Assembly: GCA_009829735.1 (NCBI GenBank) | Contig: CM020618.1 | Span: forward strand, 21,375,346 to 21,439,345 | Source: Pyropia yezoensis | Taxonomy: Eukaryota; Rhodophyta; Bangiophyceae; Bangiales; Bangiaceae | Reading direction: 5' to 3' | DNA: 64,000 nucleotides | Shown here: one piece after another, positions 53,961 through 64,000 of the stretch | How positions within the stretch are numbered: the first letter of the stretch is position 1 | How the letters are laid out: the number at the start of each line of letters is the position of its first letter | The notes under the pieces: model-generated | What the model was told of the DNA's origin: nothing | Seen by the model: the letters and a program-made list of their open reading frames with translations, nothing else | Databases searched by the model: none | Made by a program: the position numbers and the translations under genes

Positions 53961-54545
53961 TGGGCTTGAGTCCTCCCTCCGTTCTCCACCCTCGGTCGCA
54001 GGCACGCACGCTTTCATACTCTCTGGCACACCCCTCGGGTCGCTCACAGGGCCCTCGGCGTAGTCCATCTTGTTTGCCACACCAGGTGGTCCGAAAACGC
54101 AGGTCAGCACTCGTCGCGGCACACCCCCCTCTCAGAAGGGTCAATCCGAGGGGGTGGGCTACTTGCAAGATCGTTCTTGCATACTATTGGTAAGCACGTT
54201 ACACGCTCCCAATCGCTGTCCCAGAGGCTGGAAACGGGATATGCGATACTATTGGTTCCCGTCGAGCTATGGCAATTCCAGCACCATTATTGGCCTTCCA
54301 TAATGGGCCCTCTGGAGGGGTCCCAGGGCCACTGTAAGCCACGCATCCTGCCACGTGTCAAAGTATATTCGTGGAAGATCTTTGGGGGATTCAAGATTCA
54401 TCCGGAAGGCGTTCGAAGCTTTCGGAAGAATCTAGAATCCACAGGATGCGGTCCGAAGAAGATCACGCATCAAGTACGGATGTAGTTAGCATGACATCAG
54501 TGGCTTGACGACCGAATTGGATCAAGCAAGGGTCGAAGCCTTACA
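53961..54545 (-). repeat. Element B 5' LTR
   Basis: 585 bp matching 47532-48116 with about seven substitutions. Its outer flank is the integrase end of element C. Confidence 0.9.
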
Positions 54546-54619
54546 CGTCGTCGGCGAACGTTTCGAACACGTGCTCCTGCGGGCCTTGGTTAGCCGCAGG
54601 CAGAGAAGTCAAGCGCTAC

Positions 54620-56840
54620 GCTTTCAAGGAACTCGCTCAAGCCGGGTCTCCGGTAGGAGGTGGTGCAACTTTCACCACGTCCTGTCCGTCTACTGTACGG
54701 CTCCCATCGTCACTCTCGATGGTGAACCGCCTTCCATTCGTACGAAGGACCTGGTATGGTCCCTTTGTTTAAAGCACCAGCTTTTCCCCAGTCGGAGTAT
54801 GCGAATGTACAAGCACCCAGTTACCCTGCTTGGGGACGTGCTTGGCGTTACGCACCTTCTTATCTAGAGTGCGTTTGTAGCGATTCTGCGCTTTGTCCAT
54901 CTCAGCCCTAAATTTAGGGATGTGCTCAGCTAGTCTAGCAGCGAGCTCCACCTTCCTCTCAGTAGGAGTAGGTGTCCCGCCACCGGCCTCCCTAGTTGGG
55001 AGCGGCCACTGCACAGCAATAGATCGTACGCGGCGCGGAGTTACAAACGCGAGGGGTGCTTCCTCTGTAGAAGAGTGAACGCGCGAGTTGTAGGCGGTAG
55101 TCAAGATAGAACTGTATTGGTCCCACGTTTTCACGTGCTCACTCACATAGTGGCGCAGCCGCAGAACAATAGCTCGGTTGAAGCGCTCCACCTGCCCATT
55201 AGTTTGTGGGTGGTAGGCGGTGGCATAGTTTGCCCAAACCCCCAACAAATCCGGCACTCCCTGAAACAGTACGGACGCAAATTGCGGCCCGTTGCCCGAC
55301 AATGTACAGTATGGCATACCATACGCGGCAACCCAGTGATCTAGGAATGCTGACACGACCGACATCGCCGTGATCTTTGCCAGGGGGATCGCTCACGTCA
55401 GTTTCGTGAAGCGATCACAGATGACCAGATGGTATTGGTTTCAATTCTCGGTCACTGGCAGAGGCCCAAAGATGTCCATCGCCGACGCGGCGAAGGGCTC
55501 CCTGGCCGGGAACAAGAGCATGGCTGTAGTAGGCCGCCGTTCCATCAGGCGATTCTGCGCACAACTTGTGCATGCAGCCACCTAACTGTAGATGTCCACC
55601 ACCATAAAGGGCCAGTAATACCGGGTCCTCAGGGTCTGGTATAGTTCACTAGACCCCAGGTGTCCACCTGTAAGAGCGTTGTGCTCCCTCTCAAGGATGC
55701 TGTCCTTGAGGGATGCGGAGACGACAAGCTGCTCAGTCACCTGGATCGCCCCTCTCTTCAAGAGGAGACCATCGTCTCCGACGACGAACCGCGTCTCCGC
55801 CACTGCATCTAGCGCCTCTCTCTGCGACTTATAGAAGATATTTTAGGCCTGAGCTTTCACGACTGTGCCCACCGTGAGGGGCAAGTCTGTCTTGGTCCCT
55901 GGCGCCTCAAGGTTCAGCACCTGCCCCGCGCGCGTGACTTCCGCCACGATGGGGATGTCATCGTCAATAGGGTAATTGTCCAGCCCCTCGGTAGGTACCC
56001 GAGAGAGGCCGTCGGCCAAGGTATGTTGCCGGCCGGGGCGGTACTCAATATCGAAGTTCAAGGGCGCCAGCCGCACCCGCTACCTGTTGAGGCGAGTGTT
56101 GGTACAATCCATCCTAAAGATGAACTGTAACGCGCGGTGGTCACAGCGGATGAAGAACTTCTCAAGCTCCAGGAAAAGGAGACGTTACGTCACCGCCCAC
56201 GCCACGGCGAATCCTTCCAACTCGGTGACTCCGTAGTTTTGTTTCGCTGAGTTCAGCCACCTTCTGAAGAAACCTACCGGTAAGTACATCATGTCCGGAT
56301 GCTGCTGCTGCAGCACACAACCAAGTTTGCAGTAGCTAGCATCCACGTCCAAGACGTAGTGGTCCCGCGACCTCGAAAAAGCCAAGATTGGAGGGTTCAG
56401 CAGCTAATCTCGAAGGGTCTCAATGGCCGTTTGCTCCTCCCGACTTGAGGAAGGCAGGTTCTTCGGCAGCGTCGAGCTGACTAGCTCGTTCAGCGGCTTC
56501 ACCACCGTGGCGAACCTCTTCGTGAATCGTCGGTACACGTTGCACATCCCTAGGAAGCTCCTCATCTGGGTCTGTGTCCGGGGGACTGGGACTTACGGAT
56601 GGCCTTCATATTCTTCTCGTTCACGCTGAGGCGCCCCGGACGGACATCATGTCCCAAGTATTCCACCTCCTGAGTAAAGAGGTGGTAGTTGCTGGCCTTC
56701 TGCGAAACACCGGCGTCAACAAGTAGCTTGAGCACCTGACCAAGATGGTCCATATGTGGCTTGTGACAATAGAAATCCCACTGTAATAGAGGTCATCTGA
56801 ACCGAGAAAAACCGGCTTGCAAGATTCTGTGTTCTCAAGT
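54620..56840 (-). pseudogene. Element C pol remains: integrase, RNase H, part of RT (fossil)
   Basis: Reverse-strand translations resemble element A: integrase core with GNGPQFASVLFQG and AYHPQTNGQVERFNRAI and the downstream YNSRVHSSTEEAPLAFVTPR; an RNase H part (VLDVDASYCKLGCVL); and RT thumb (TQEVEYLGHDVRPGRLSVNE). The RT start and everything before it are missing. Several breaks. Confidence 0.75.
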
Positions 56841-58713
56841 CCACAGGACAAGCTCCAATCCAGATGGCCCACAGAGGACACCTGGTCTCACTGGGAAGAA
56901 TGTGCGCTCGCGCAACGCAAGCCCCAGCGCGCCCCACGAGCTGCCCCAGCATGCTTTGTCGAAGCTGTGGTATAAAACTCGATCCGCTCAGACACGTGTC
57001 AATATCCCTCGGGGGAAAGGGACAGGTAAAAGAGAAAGGGGAACTACGAGAGTGGTACGCCTGTTGCCTCACGTGCCTGCTCGCAGAGAAAAGAGATACG
57101 CACGGTAGTGCACACGGGGAAGAGGAAAGCAAACGCGCAGCTGTCTTTTTCCCTGAGGGCGCGGGCCAAGGGCGCCTCGCTGTCCCTCTTAACGTGCATC
57201 TGGGGGAGCCTCGGCACGATGGCCAGGTAGCCTCCCCCTACCCCCGAGTGGCCCCGACCCGAGTCTAACCTCGTCAGGTCGGGGGCCACTATTACTACTC
57301 ATTCTATTTCCACTCACTAATCTCACACTCAAATTCTCTCAAATAAAGTCCCTCACAAATATGCAAAAACCCCTCAGAAGTCCCTCTCTCACGTGTGGAT
57401 AGCGTAGGCCACCGCATCCCAGTGCCGGGCACGGGCCACGGCCGCCAATCACCCATACACGGCGGGCGTGTTCTGGCACCTTGTGCCCCCTGGTCGCCAT
57501 CCCGGGTCGGCGCCAAGTCAGGGCCAGGGATGCTACATAGCTCCCTCCCTAGTCCGGCACGTCCTCGGGCCGTACCAGGTGCCACCGTGCACAGCCTCGA
57601 GCACGCCCACACCGGCGCCGAGGTCGAGCGTCTTCACCCCGAGTGTGACCACCTTCACATAACTTTCACTCAGGGAAAGAGAAAACTCTGCCAAGCGGTC
57701 GTGGCCGGTGGCGGCCACAACCACCCCACCGGGGTCCTGCGGCGGCCACGACCTAGCCGCAGGCGCCCGCGACGCGGACCTGCTCAACTCCGAGAGCAGC
57801 CACGCCCACCCCGCCGGCGTTGTCGCCGCCAACGTGCTTCCCTCTGGCGGCGGCTACGACCACCGCGCCAACGCCGGCTCTGTCGGCGTGCTTCTTGCCT
57901 GCGCCGGCCACGCCTACCGCATTGCACAGATGAGAAAAGCACCCAAGATGGTCCCTCTGCCCACGCTGAGTTCGTGGACTCACTGTAGATGGCCACAAGA
58001 AGCCCCGCCCCAAAAGCCACTCTCCATATGGCCAAGAGGCTTCGCTGAAGCTTCGAGCCTTGGTGTGTAAACAGGGCCCACTCCTCGAGTGTAAGGCGCA
58101 CTCTGGGGTGCCCCTCTTCTCGCCACGACCCGTGCCTTCAATCATGAGTGCATCACTCACTTACGCGGTGCGTGATGTGCTAAGCAGCGCTAACAGTGAA
58201 GAGTCGGTGCTGAAAACGATTGTCGCGACTGCCACGTACTCGGCGTCCTTGCCACTCTGCTACTCAGTCCTGCTGGAGGTGCCGCAGAAGGCGCGACACG
58301 CTCAACGCTCAGGCGGGCTGACCAGGGCTTTCTCACTCAGAAAACCGACAAGCAGCACGAGTCAAATACCCCACTGAGGCGCGACAGTGGCACCGCTGGT
58401 CGTGCGCAGAGAAGACATGTCTTCAAAGTGGTACAGCCCAGGACGCGACGCCAGGCACTTTCTACGCCTGCGACCTATGAACACCATGATAGGACCCTGC
58501 TACGTTATCCCCTTCACGCGCATGGGCGCCAGTCAAGCGCAGGAGAGTTGGAAGGGTTGCGAGTGTCAGCGTTCAGGAACACCAGACGAGTCAGATTTGG
58601 TACACGTGGCATCCACGTGGAAGATATATTTCATCCATGATCATAATAACGTTTGATAATTATTGCTATAATTTCTCTACAGCTTATGGCTCCAGAAAAT
58701 ATTATCATTCATT
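56841..58713. other. Unrecognised sequence inside element C, before its 5' LTR
   Basis: Where gag and the start of pol would be expected, no gag, protease or RT motif is seen. Frames are short and mixed. An inverted repeat GTGGCCCCGACC / GGTCGGGGGCCAC lies near 57250-57290, and AT-rich sequence follows at 57295-57370 and 58630-58710. This may be substituted or foreign sequence. Confidence 0.4.
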
Positions 58714-58918
58714 TTGCAACCCTGCCCACGGGGCCACACGAAAACTCAAGACGAGAAAATGCAGAAGACCCTCGAATCCACGCTGGATTTACTAGTAAGC
58801 AAAGTATCCCTGACTCAGGGAAATCCGAGGTCACATGCAAAGGAAGAAACGGGTCAGACCAGCTGTCTCCCGCCCCCGTGTGGCACGCCCTGCCCGCTAC
58901 GTGAGGCTAATTCTGCCA
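58714..58918 (-). repeat. Element C 5' LTR
   Basis: Aligns with 34717-34901 plus 45146-45162; about 30 differences in 200 bp. It runs TGCAACCCTGCC...TTCTGCCA. Confidence 0.75.
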
Positions 58919-61900
58919 TAAAGGAGAACTTGGAGGAAGAGGAACTCGTGCCTGCTCTTTTTCGTGAGAAGAAGGGGGGGGTGTACGAAGGTGTCACTGG
59001 TGTACTGGGGCGAGAAATTGCTCAGAAGCTCGCTCACGACTCCTTCTGGAGGCAATAGCAGCTGTTGTTGCCACGGCGTGTGCCTCGTAGCTGTGGTGTT
59101 CCCGCCGACCGTTCGTGTCCAGGTCAGAATCAGACTGTAGTTGGTACGGTCTTCTTGGAATCGGGTCCGTCCCGTGTCGCTACGATCCTCTCATATAGGG
59201 ACGTACCTGAGTGCCGCCTCGTTTTCTTTTTTTTCTGGAAGAGCGTCAGAATAGCCCTTCTCGAGAGGAAGAAGCCTATGTCGCGCAGTTTATGGGTGTA
59301 GTTTTTCCTGCTTTGTTGTAGGCGATGACGCAATCGAACGGAAACGTCAAGCAGGGGGGTGACGGGGAGTTCCTTTGTAAACACTGTGAAACTGATGATT
59401 CTCTGGCTGGTCAGATCTACCCGCCGTGGTCAGATTTCCCTGCGAGACGTATATCGCGATTTTGTCGCGGTTCTGTTCCCATAGGGCCAAATCACATCTG
59501 GGGGGGGTACACTCGGGAGATGCGCGCAGCGATGAGAGCAGATGTCCGGCGGAGGCCTGAGCAGCTTCCACGGCGCGAGATTCCCCCCCCCCCCGCACCC
59601 ACCCTCCCCTCCCCCCCCCGCCTCAGCCACCAAAAGAGCTCCCCCGTGCAGTGGTGTAACCCGCGCGCGCTCCCAGCCCTTCCCACCCTCCGCAGAGGCC
59701 CCCAGTGTCGTCATCTGTGGCCGACGTGCCCCCTCCGCGGTGTCCCGGCCACGAGAAAGTACAGGCGTTGTGCGGCGTGGGACAGGAGGCAGAGGAACAG
59801 GGGGGGGGAGCAGTAACGCCAGGTACCAGGCCTCGCGACGTGATGCAGGGAAGCGGAGGGGCTGGCGGCGACAGCAGTGGCGGCGGCAGGGAATCGATGC
59901 GGCGGCGACAGACGGCAGAAGTGTCGGCGGCGGCGGCGGCGGCGGTGGTGGTGGTGGTGGCGTCAGGGGTGGGCAGAGGGGGAGGAGGGGTGGCCTGCCG
60001 CAGCCAAAAGTGCACCTTCGCTGTGCCCGCGCTCGCGCACAAACTCACGCAGCGTGCGTAGGGGGTGAGAAGGGGGCAGGGTGAGGTTGGTGTAGGTGGG
60101 TGGTGATGAAGGCATGGGATGCGAGCGCGCAGCAGTGAGGACGCTGCGCAGTTAATAGGGGGCCCGGAGATGGGGCGAGGGGGCGGGCGGGGCGTGACGT
60201 GTCCTGTCTGCCGGTCGGCAGCGCGGAACGGGGGATGTTAGGAGGAGGTGGCGAGGAAGGGAGGAGGTATGCGGCTGAGGGGCTGGGTCGAGGCGAGGGG
60301 GGGGGGAGGGGGGGGAGGGGGGGGGGGGCAAGGGGCGAGGCTGGGCGGCCAGCCAGTCAGTACCGCGGGGGAGGTCAGCTAAACAAACGGACCAAGCGGC
60401 GCCGGCGGTACCGCTGGCGGCCGCCGCCGCTCCTGACGGCGTGGTGGCCCCCCGGCCTTATCCATTGGGACGGAGGGGGTTGCCAGCGGCACGGGAAGGG
60501 GGGGAGGGGATAGGCCCGGCCGATCGCGACTTGCGCGGACGAGAAGGCGGGGCGAGGGACTACGAGGCGCCTGCCAGGAAAAGGGGCGGGGAGGGAGAAA
60601 AAGTGCCGACAAGTGCGCCTCCAAGAGATGTTACCAAAAGAGCCCGAGGTGGGAAGGCGCCCGAAGCTGCACACCGCCGCCGTTTGCACGCAGAGGGGGT
60701 CGGGCCGGGGGGGGGGGGGGGGGGCGGAGAGAGAGTCGGGCAGCCGCGGTGGCGCGGGCGGGCCGCGTGACGCCCGACGTGGGGCTGTCGCGTTCGCTCT
60801 TTCACCCTGTTTCACGTCGCCCGACGGTAGTGGGCAGAAAGGGCCCGGCCGCCTTGCCCCCCCACCCCGCACCCGTCCAGTGCGGCTGGTCCCGCTGGCG
60901 GTGGGCTGCCACGGCTCCCTGCCGTGGCTGCTTGCTGCGGCTGCCTTGCGAGGCGGGCGGCCAAGCCGCAAAGGCAGGGCGGGTTGCCCGTGTGGCGTTG
61001 TGGCCCTGAGGTACCGTTGGGACCCGGCTGGCTGCCTTGGGACCCGGCTGGCAGCGTTACGTGGAACCACGCGCTGGTTTGGGATCCTTGTGTCGCTGGC
61101 CCGGCGCAGTGGCGACACGCCCGGTGCCCTGATTGGTCCTCCGGTGAGGTGGACTTGCCCGGCTGGGGGCATAATGACCTGCGGGTTATTGGCTTGATTT
61201 TTCGCATATATTTTCCTTGCGTGATTTCGTATCTTTCCCCTTTTTCCCACTGCATTTTTCATGGGGATTGACCTTTGCGCGTGGGGGGATTTCGCCTACT
61301 TTTCGTGTATTGGCCCGGTGAGCGGCCGGTGCCTTGCTGGCATGTGGCCCGCTGGGGGCGCCCTCTGGGGGCCTCGTTCTGGGCCCCTGGAGGGGGCAGG
61401 GGGGAGGTTCTTGAGGGGTGCTCCGGGGATCTCCCCGGGGCCATCTTGTAAAATCAACAGTGCTTCCGATTCCTTCTCCCTCCAGCTTTTGTCCTGTTTA
61501 CGTTTGCATCGTACCGTGGCGGGCGAGTGGACCAACACGAGCTCTTACCTGTTCCTTCCTGGGCTTCGGTCTGTGGTCTCTGGGTGTGTGTTTGTGGTTT
61601 GTGGTTTCGGGAACCTGGGTCCCATTACGCTACAGCCCACGCACGCTGCCGTCTACGCCACGTGCACACCGCCTACCGGCCGGCTTGACGAGAAGGCGAG
61701 CCCAAGGGGAGGGGTGGGCCGGCCGGGCCGGTGGGTGCGCTCAAACAAGAGCACAGCTTCGCGAGAGAGGGGAGGGGGGGGAGGACAGGTAGCTTGCTAC
61801 AAGGATGAGTGGTCGGGCGGGCGGGGGGTAGTGGGTGGGTGGTGGGTGACGCGGTTGGCGCCCAATAGCGGCTGCGAAGAGCCCGCGCGGGCCCGCGTGA

Positions 61901-62803
61901 TCCCACCCCCCCCCGTTGCCCAGAGGGGTATGCTCAATGCGGCGGGAGGCCAACCGCTTTGGCCGTCGATAGTGGAGGGTTTGTCCGGGGCGCTGGACGC
62001 ATGTATACTCTTTGGCGGCCGATTCCGTGAGCGGCTTTTCGTGGAGAGGTGTTCGTTGTGATTGTGATGAGCTCTTCCTACGAGGAGTCCTGGGAAGGGA
62101 GATGGCTTTCCGCAGCTGCAATGTCCGCACCTGAAGAGCAATTTCACTCGATGGCTGCGCTGTTGCAGGGGGCTCCTGATGTGATCTGCTGCATACCCCT
62201 CTTGTGACCACCCGTTCTGCTGGCAGTGCTGCACAGCGTGTGACGATTGGCGGGAGGCAACAACAGCCGGCACAGTAGCGTCTCACCATTCAACCCTGCT
62301 CATCGTGTCGTAACACATACCCATATTGACCGCCAAGAAAGTTGTGTCTCTATTCACAGTTTTCTCCAAGTCCAATTCGACTTGATCAATGGGGATTGGA
62401 AATACTCTCGTCGAACGATAGCTTTGCGAAGTCTTGTGGCAGCTTTGAAGACATATTGCCCTTCTCCCAATTTTCAGCGGGCCCCAAGAGTGCGAGCACT
62501 CTGGTCACATGCACTTTCCCCCGAAGACACGCCTAGTCGTGGCCCAGTGTAGCTGCTTTTTTGGATTTTCATTCAAGTCGTGTCTCATCATTGGCTGCAG
62601 CCTATCAATTCTCATGTGTTATTGGGCAGAGGACGGTGTCAGTCCTTTGAACATGCTCGTGGTCGAGAACGTACACTTTGCCTCACTTGGGAAGGTCGAT
62701 GCCCCTTCTCGGCGCGTTAGTCGCACTGAACATTCGAGTGCGTCTGCATTGTCGTTGATTATTTTGTTCCCACCACAGCACCGCACCAGCGCGCCGCCCC
62801 ACA
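58919..62803. other. GC-rich region without a confident gene
   Basis: A forward frame from ATG 59325 (MTQSNGNVKQ...FLCKHCE...) reads like protein for about 80 residues and is preceded by an acceptor-like TTGTTGTAG. It then runs into low-complexity Pro/Arg sequence, and no domain is recognised. The long frames on both strands at 60.2-61.3 kb are low-complexity. There are several long G runs near 60300 and 60710. I see no RNA gene. Confidence 0.3.
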
Positions 62804-63193
62804 ATGGCGACGGCCTCGTCTGGCACTTGTCACGCTCTCGTCTCCGTCTGCCCCACCCATCGTGACACATCAGGTGCTCTCCCCTCCCCGCGCCTGTCAA
62901 GCATCTTCTACGGTGTGCGTTGGCCCCTCTCTGTCATCCCCTTGTTTTCGACGGCGGCTAACAGGCACGTGCAGTTTGGCGTTCAGCTGCCGTCGGAGGA
63001 GCACGCTGGGGCAGCGAAGGGGAGTGGCCTCATTCCTTCTGCTGCAAAAGGGACGCGGATCCATCCCCGCCACCCATCAATCCACGACTGCACTGGAATC
63101 TCACCACGCCATCGAGCTCGTTTCGGCCGGCTTCCTTCCTCAAGACGCACTGTGCGGGGGTGTCCCCCCCCCCCCCCCCCCCTCATACTTTGA
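62804..63193 (+). CDS. Hypothetical small open frame
   Basis: ATG 62804 lies in a good context (CACAATGGCG) after a GC-rich leader. The 129-codon frame (MATASSGTCHALVSVCP...) has no recognisable domain. A donor-like CAG|GTGCTC at 62874 and an acceptor-like CTAACAG ending at 62964 could remove 91 bp and shift the frame, so the true product is uncertain. Listed only because of the start context and high third-position GC. Confidence 0.2.
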   Translation: MATASSGTCHALVSVCPTHRDTSGALPSPRLSSIFYGVRWPLSVIPLFSTAANRHVQFGVQLPSEEHAGAAKGSGLIPSAAKGTRIHPRHPSIHDCTGISPRHRARFGRLPSSRRTVRGCPPPPPPLIL

Positions 63194-64000
63194 AACATCA
63201 TTGTTAAGAGGCTGGCAAGTATGCGCCCTTCTGCGTGGGGTGGCAGGCCTGGCGGTGCGCGAGGGGGGGGGAGGGGACGGTCGACAGACTGCTTCCACTT
63301 AGATGCCTCCAAGGAGGTCTTGAGGAGAAGGATACAGCACCCACGGCATCTGAACACACGCACCTTCCTAAAAAACACATGGGTGATCTCAGAAGCAGAA
63401 AACTGACGACTGCTTGATAGGTTAGATCCTGCTTGCCAAAAGGCATAGGTGGAGCCACGGCCAGTGAGAAGAAGTGGGTCTCAACTCATGCCACGACAGA
63501 GGGTGCGGACGGCGGAAGCTATTCGTCGCTGTTACGAGTTCCCAGAACCAGCAGCGTGGGGGAGATGTCCAAGATTTGGCACACGTATCATGGCTCCTCT
63601 GCCGCCCGGAGCCCGACACTTTTGCTCTGCTGCATTTCATATAGCCAGCGAGAGAACAAAAATAAAACTCCGATCGACAGCAGATGTCTGGGTGAAGACA
63701 GCTGTAGGGCCGCAGGCCGTCGTGGTGCTTCGCAGCCGGCGGGAAGTCCGGAAGCGTCGTCAAACATCGGCGCATCGAGTCGAATTTGCGCCGACGGATG
63801 AGGGTCTCGGAGGTCTCATCTTCACGGATCAAATGTGCGCTTGCGGGCGGACGCTTTTCGCCAGCGTGTCCTCCGACCAGTGTCAGGTTGGAGCAGCGTT
63901 CTGTAATGGGGGAGGAAGATGCAAGTCAAATATCAATCCAAAAGAGCGACCTTGACTAGGCGTGCAGTGTGGCGGAGTATGCCCGTTGTTTACTGCACTA
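63194..64000. other. Right edge of window, no recognised gene
   Basis: A forward frame at 63449-63955 and a reverse one at 63422-63832 overlap almost fully, and neither has a recognisable domain. Less GC-rich than the preceding part. Confidence 0.3.

Larger units (their letters stand above)
47532..54545 (-). mobile_element. Element B: chromovirus-type Gypsy LTR retrotransposon, reverse strand, nearly whole
   Basis: Two 585-bp LTRs (47532-48116 and 53961-54545) running TGGGCTTGAG...TTACA on the forward strand, with about seven differences (about 99% alike). A reverse-strand purine tract (AAGGGGGGGGAGA) adjoins the left LTR, making it the 3' LTR. Order on the reverse strand: 5' LTR, leader with a zinc-finger frame, gag, pol ending in a chromodomain, 3' LTR. 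About 7.0 kb with only one or two breaks. It sits in the body of element C. I find no matching 5-bp target duplication (flanks GCCGA and CGTCG). Confidence 0.92.
34717..58918 (-). mobile_element. Element C: old Gypsy-type LTR retrotransposon, reverse strand, decayed and interrupted by elements A and B
   Basis: The ends are two related LTRs of about 200 bp: 34717-34901 continuing at 45146-45162, and 58714-58918. Both run TGCA...TTCTGCCA and are roughly 85% alike by eye, so the element is much older than A or B. A purine tract on the reverse strand adjoins the left LTR (45163-45178), which makes it the 3' LTR. Remaining parts are an accessory region (about 45520-47456, forward strand) and reverse-strand integrase, RNase H and part of RT (about 54620-56840). 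Gag is not recognisable. Many breaks. Without A and B it is about 6.9 kb. No clear target duplication is seen. Confidence 0.8.

Noticed and set aside
60375-61262. 295-codon reverse frame near the right side
   Set aside because: Low-complexity Arg/Pro translation in very GC-rich DNA with competing frames.

Overview
The window looks like nuclear DNA from a GC-rich, intron-poor eukaryote, most likely a bangiophyte red alga of the Porphyra/Pyropia type. This is an inference. It rests on long single-exon genes rich in Ala, Pro and Gly, two genes with one short intron each, organelle-type presequences, a SHAQKY-type MYB protein, PEP carboxylase, and chromodomain-type Gypsy elements. No rRNA, tRNA or CRISPR array was recognised.

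Layout. 1-1839: end of a secreted-type sugar-dehydrogenase-like beta-propeller flanked by IPT/TIG domains. 2080-7670: a huge near-perfect palindrome (two 2,586-bp arms, 419-bp spacer) carrying two identical, outward-facing genes for a Cys-rich secreted protein. 8.8-9.2 kb: a minisatellite. 9.4-15.6 kb: two paralogous genes of an unrecognised family that share three cysteine-bearing or signature blocks. 15.6-20.1 kb: mostly non-coding, with a cluster of hairpins at 18.2-18.5 kb. 20.2-23.4 kb: PEP carboxylase with one intron. 25.4-33.1 kb: a gene-dense stretch with a ThiE/TenI-like protein, an organelle-type FolD (methylene-THF dehydrogenase/cyclohydrolase), a MYB protein with an extra Cys/His motif and a C-terminal ubiquitin-like (KHA/doublecortin-like) region, and a C2H2 zinc-finger gene. 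FolD and MYB diverge from one 0.5-kb promoter; ThiE/FolD and MYB/zinc finger converge.

33.3-33.95 kb: a 626-bp non-autonomous hAT-like element (20-bp terminal inverted repeats, perfect 8-bp target duplication) lies just upstream of the zinc-finger gene. 34.7-58.9 kb: a nest of three Gypsy-type LTR fossils. Old element C (reverse strand, short LTRs, heavily decayed) was hit by element A (forward strand, 539-bp LTRs, ATACG target duplication) inside one of its LTRs, and by element B (reverse strand, 585-bp LTRs) in its body. A and C both carry a large accessory coding region antisense to pol; B carries a zinc-finger frame ahead of gag. 58.9-64 kb: GC-rich sequence without a confident gene.

The metabolic genes (PEPC, FolD, ThiE-like) are typical plastid/mitochondrion-linked housekeeping functions. 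The strongest candidates for undescribed biology are the antisense accessory gene of the A/C element lineage, the Cys-motif paralogue pair, and the palindrome. Protein family calls come from motif recognition by eye; no database search was possible.
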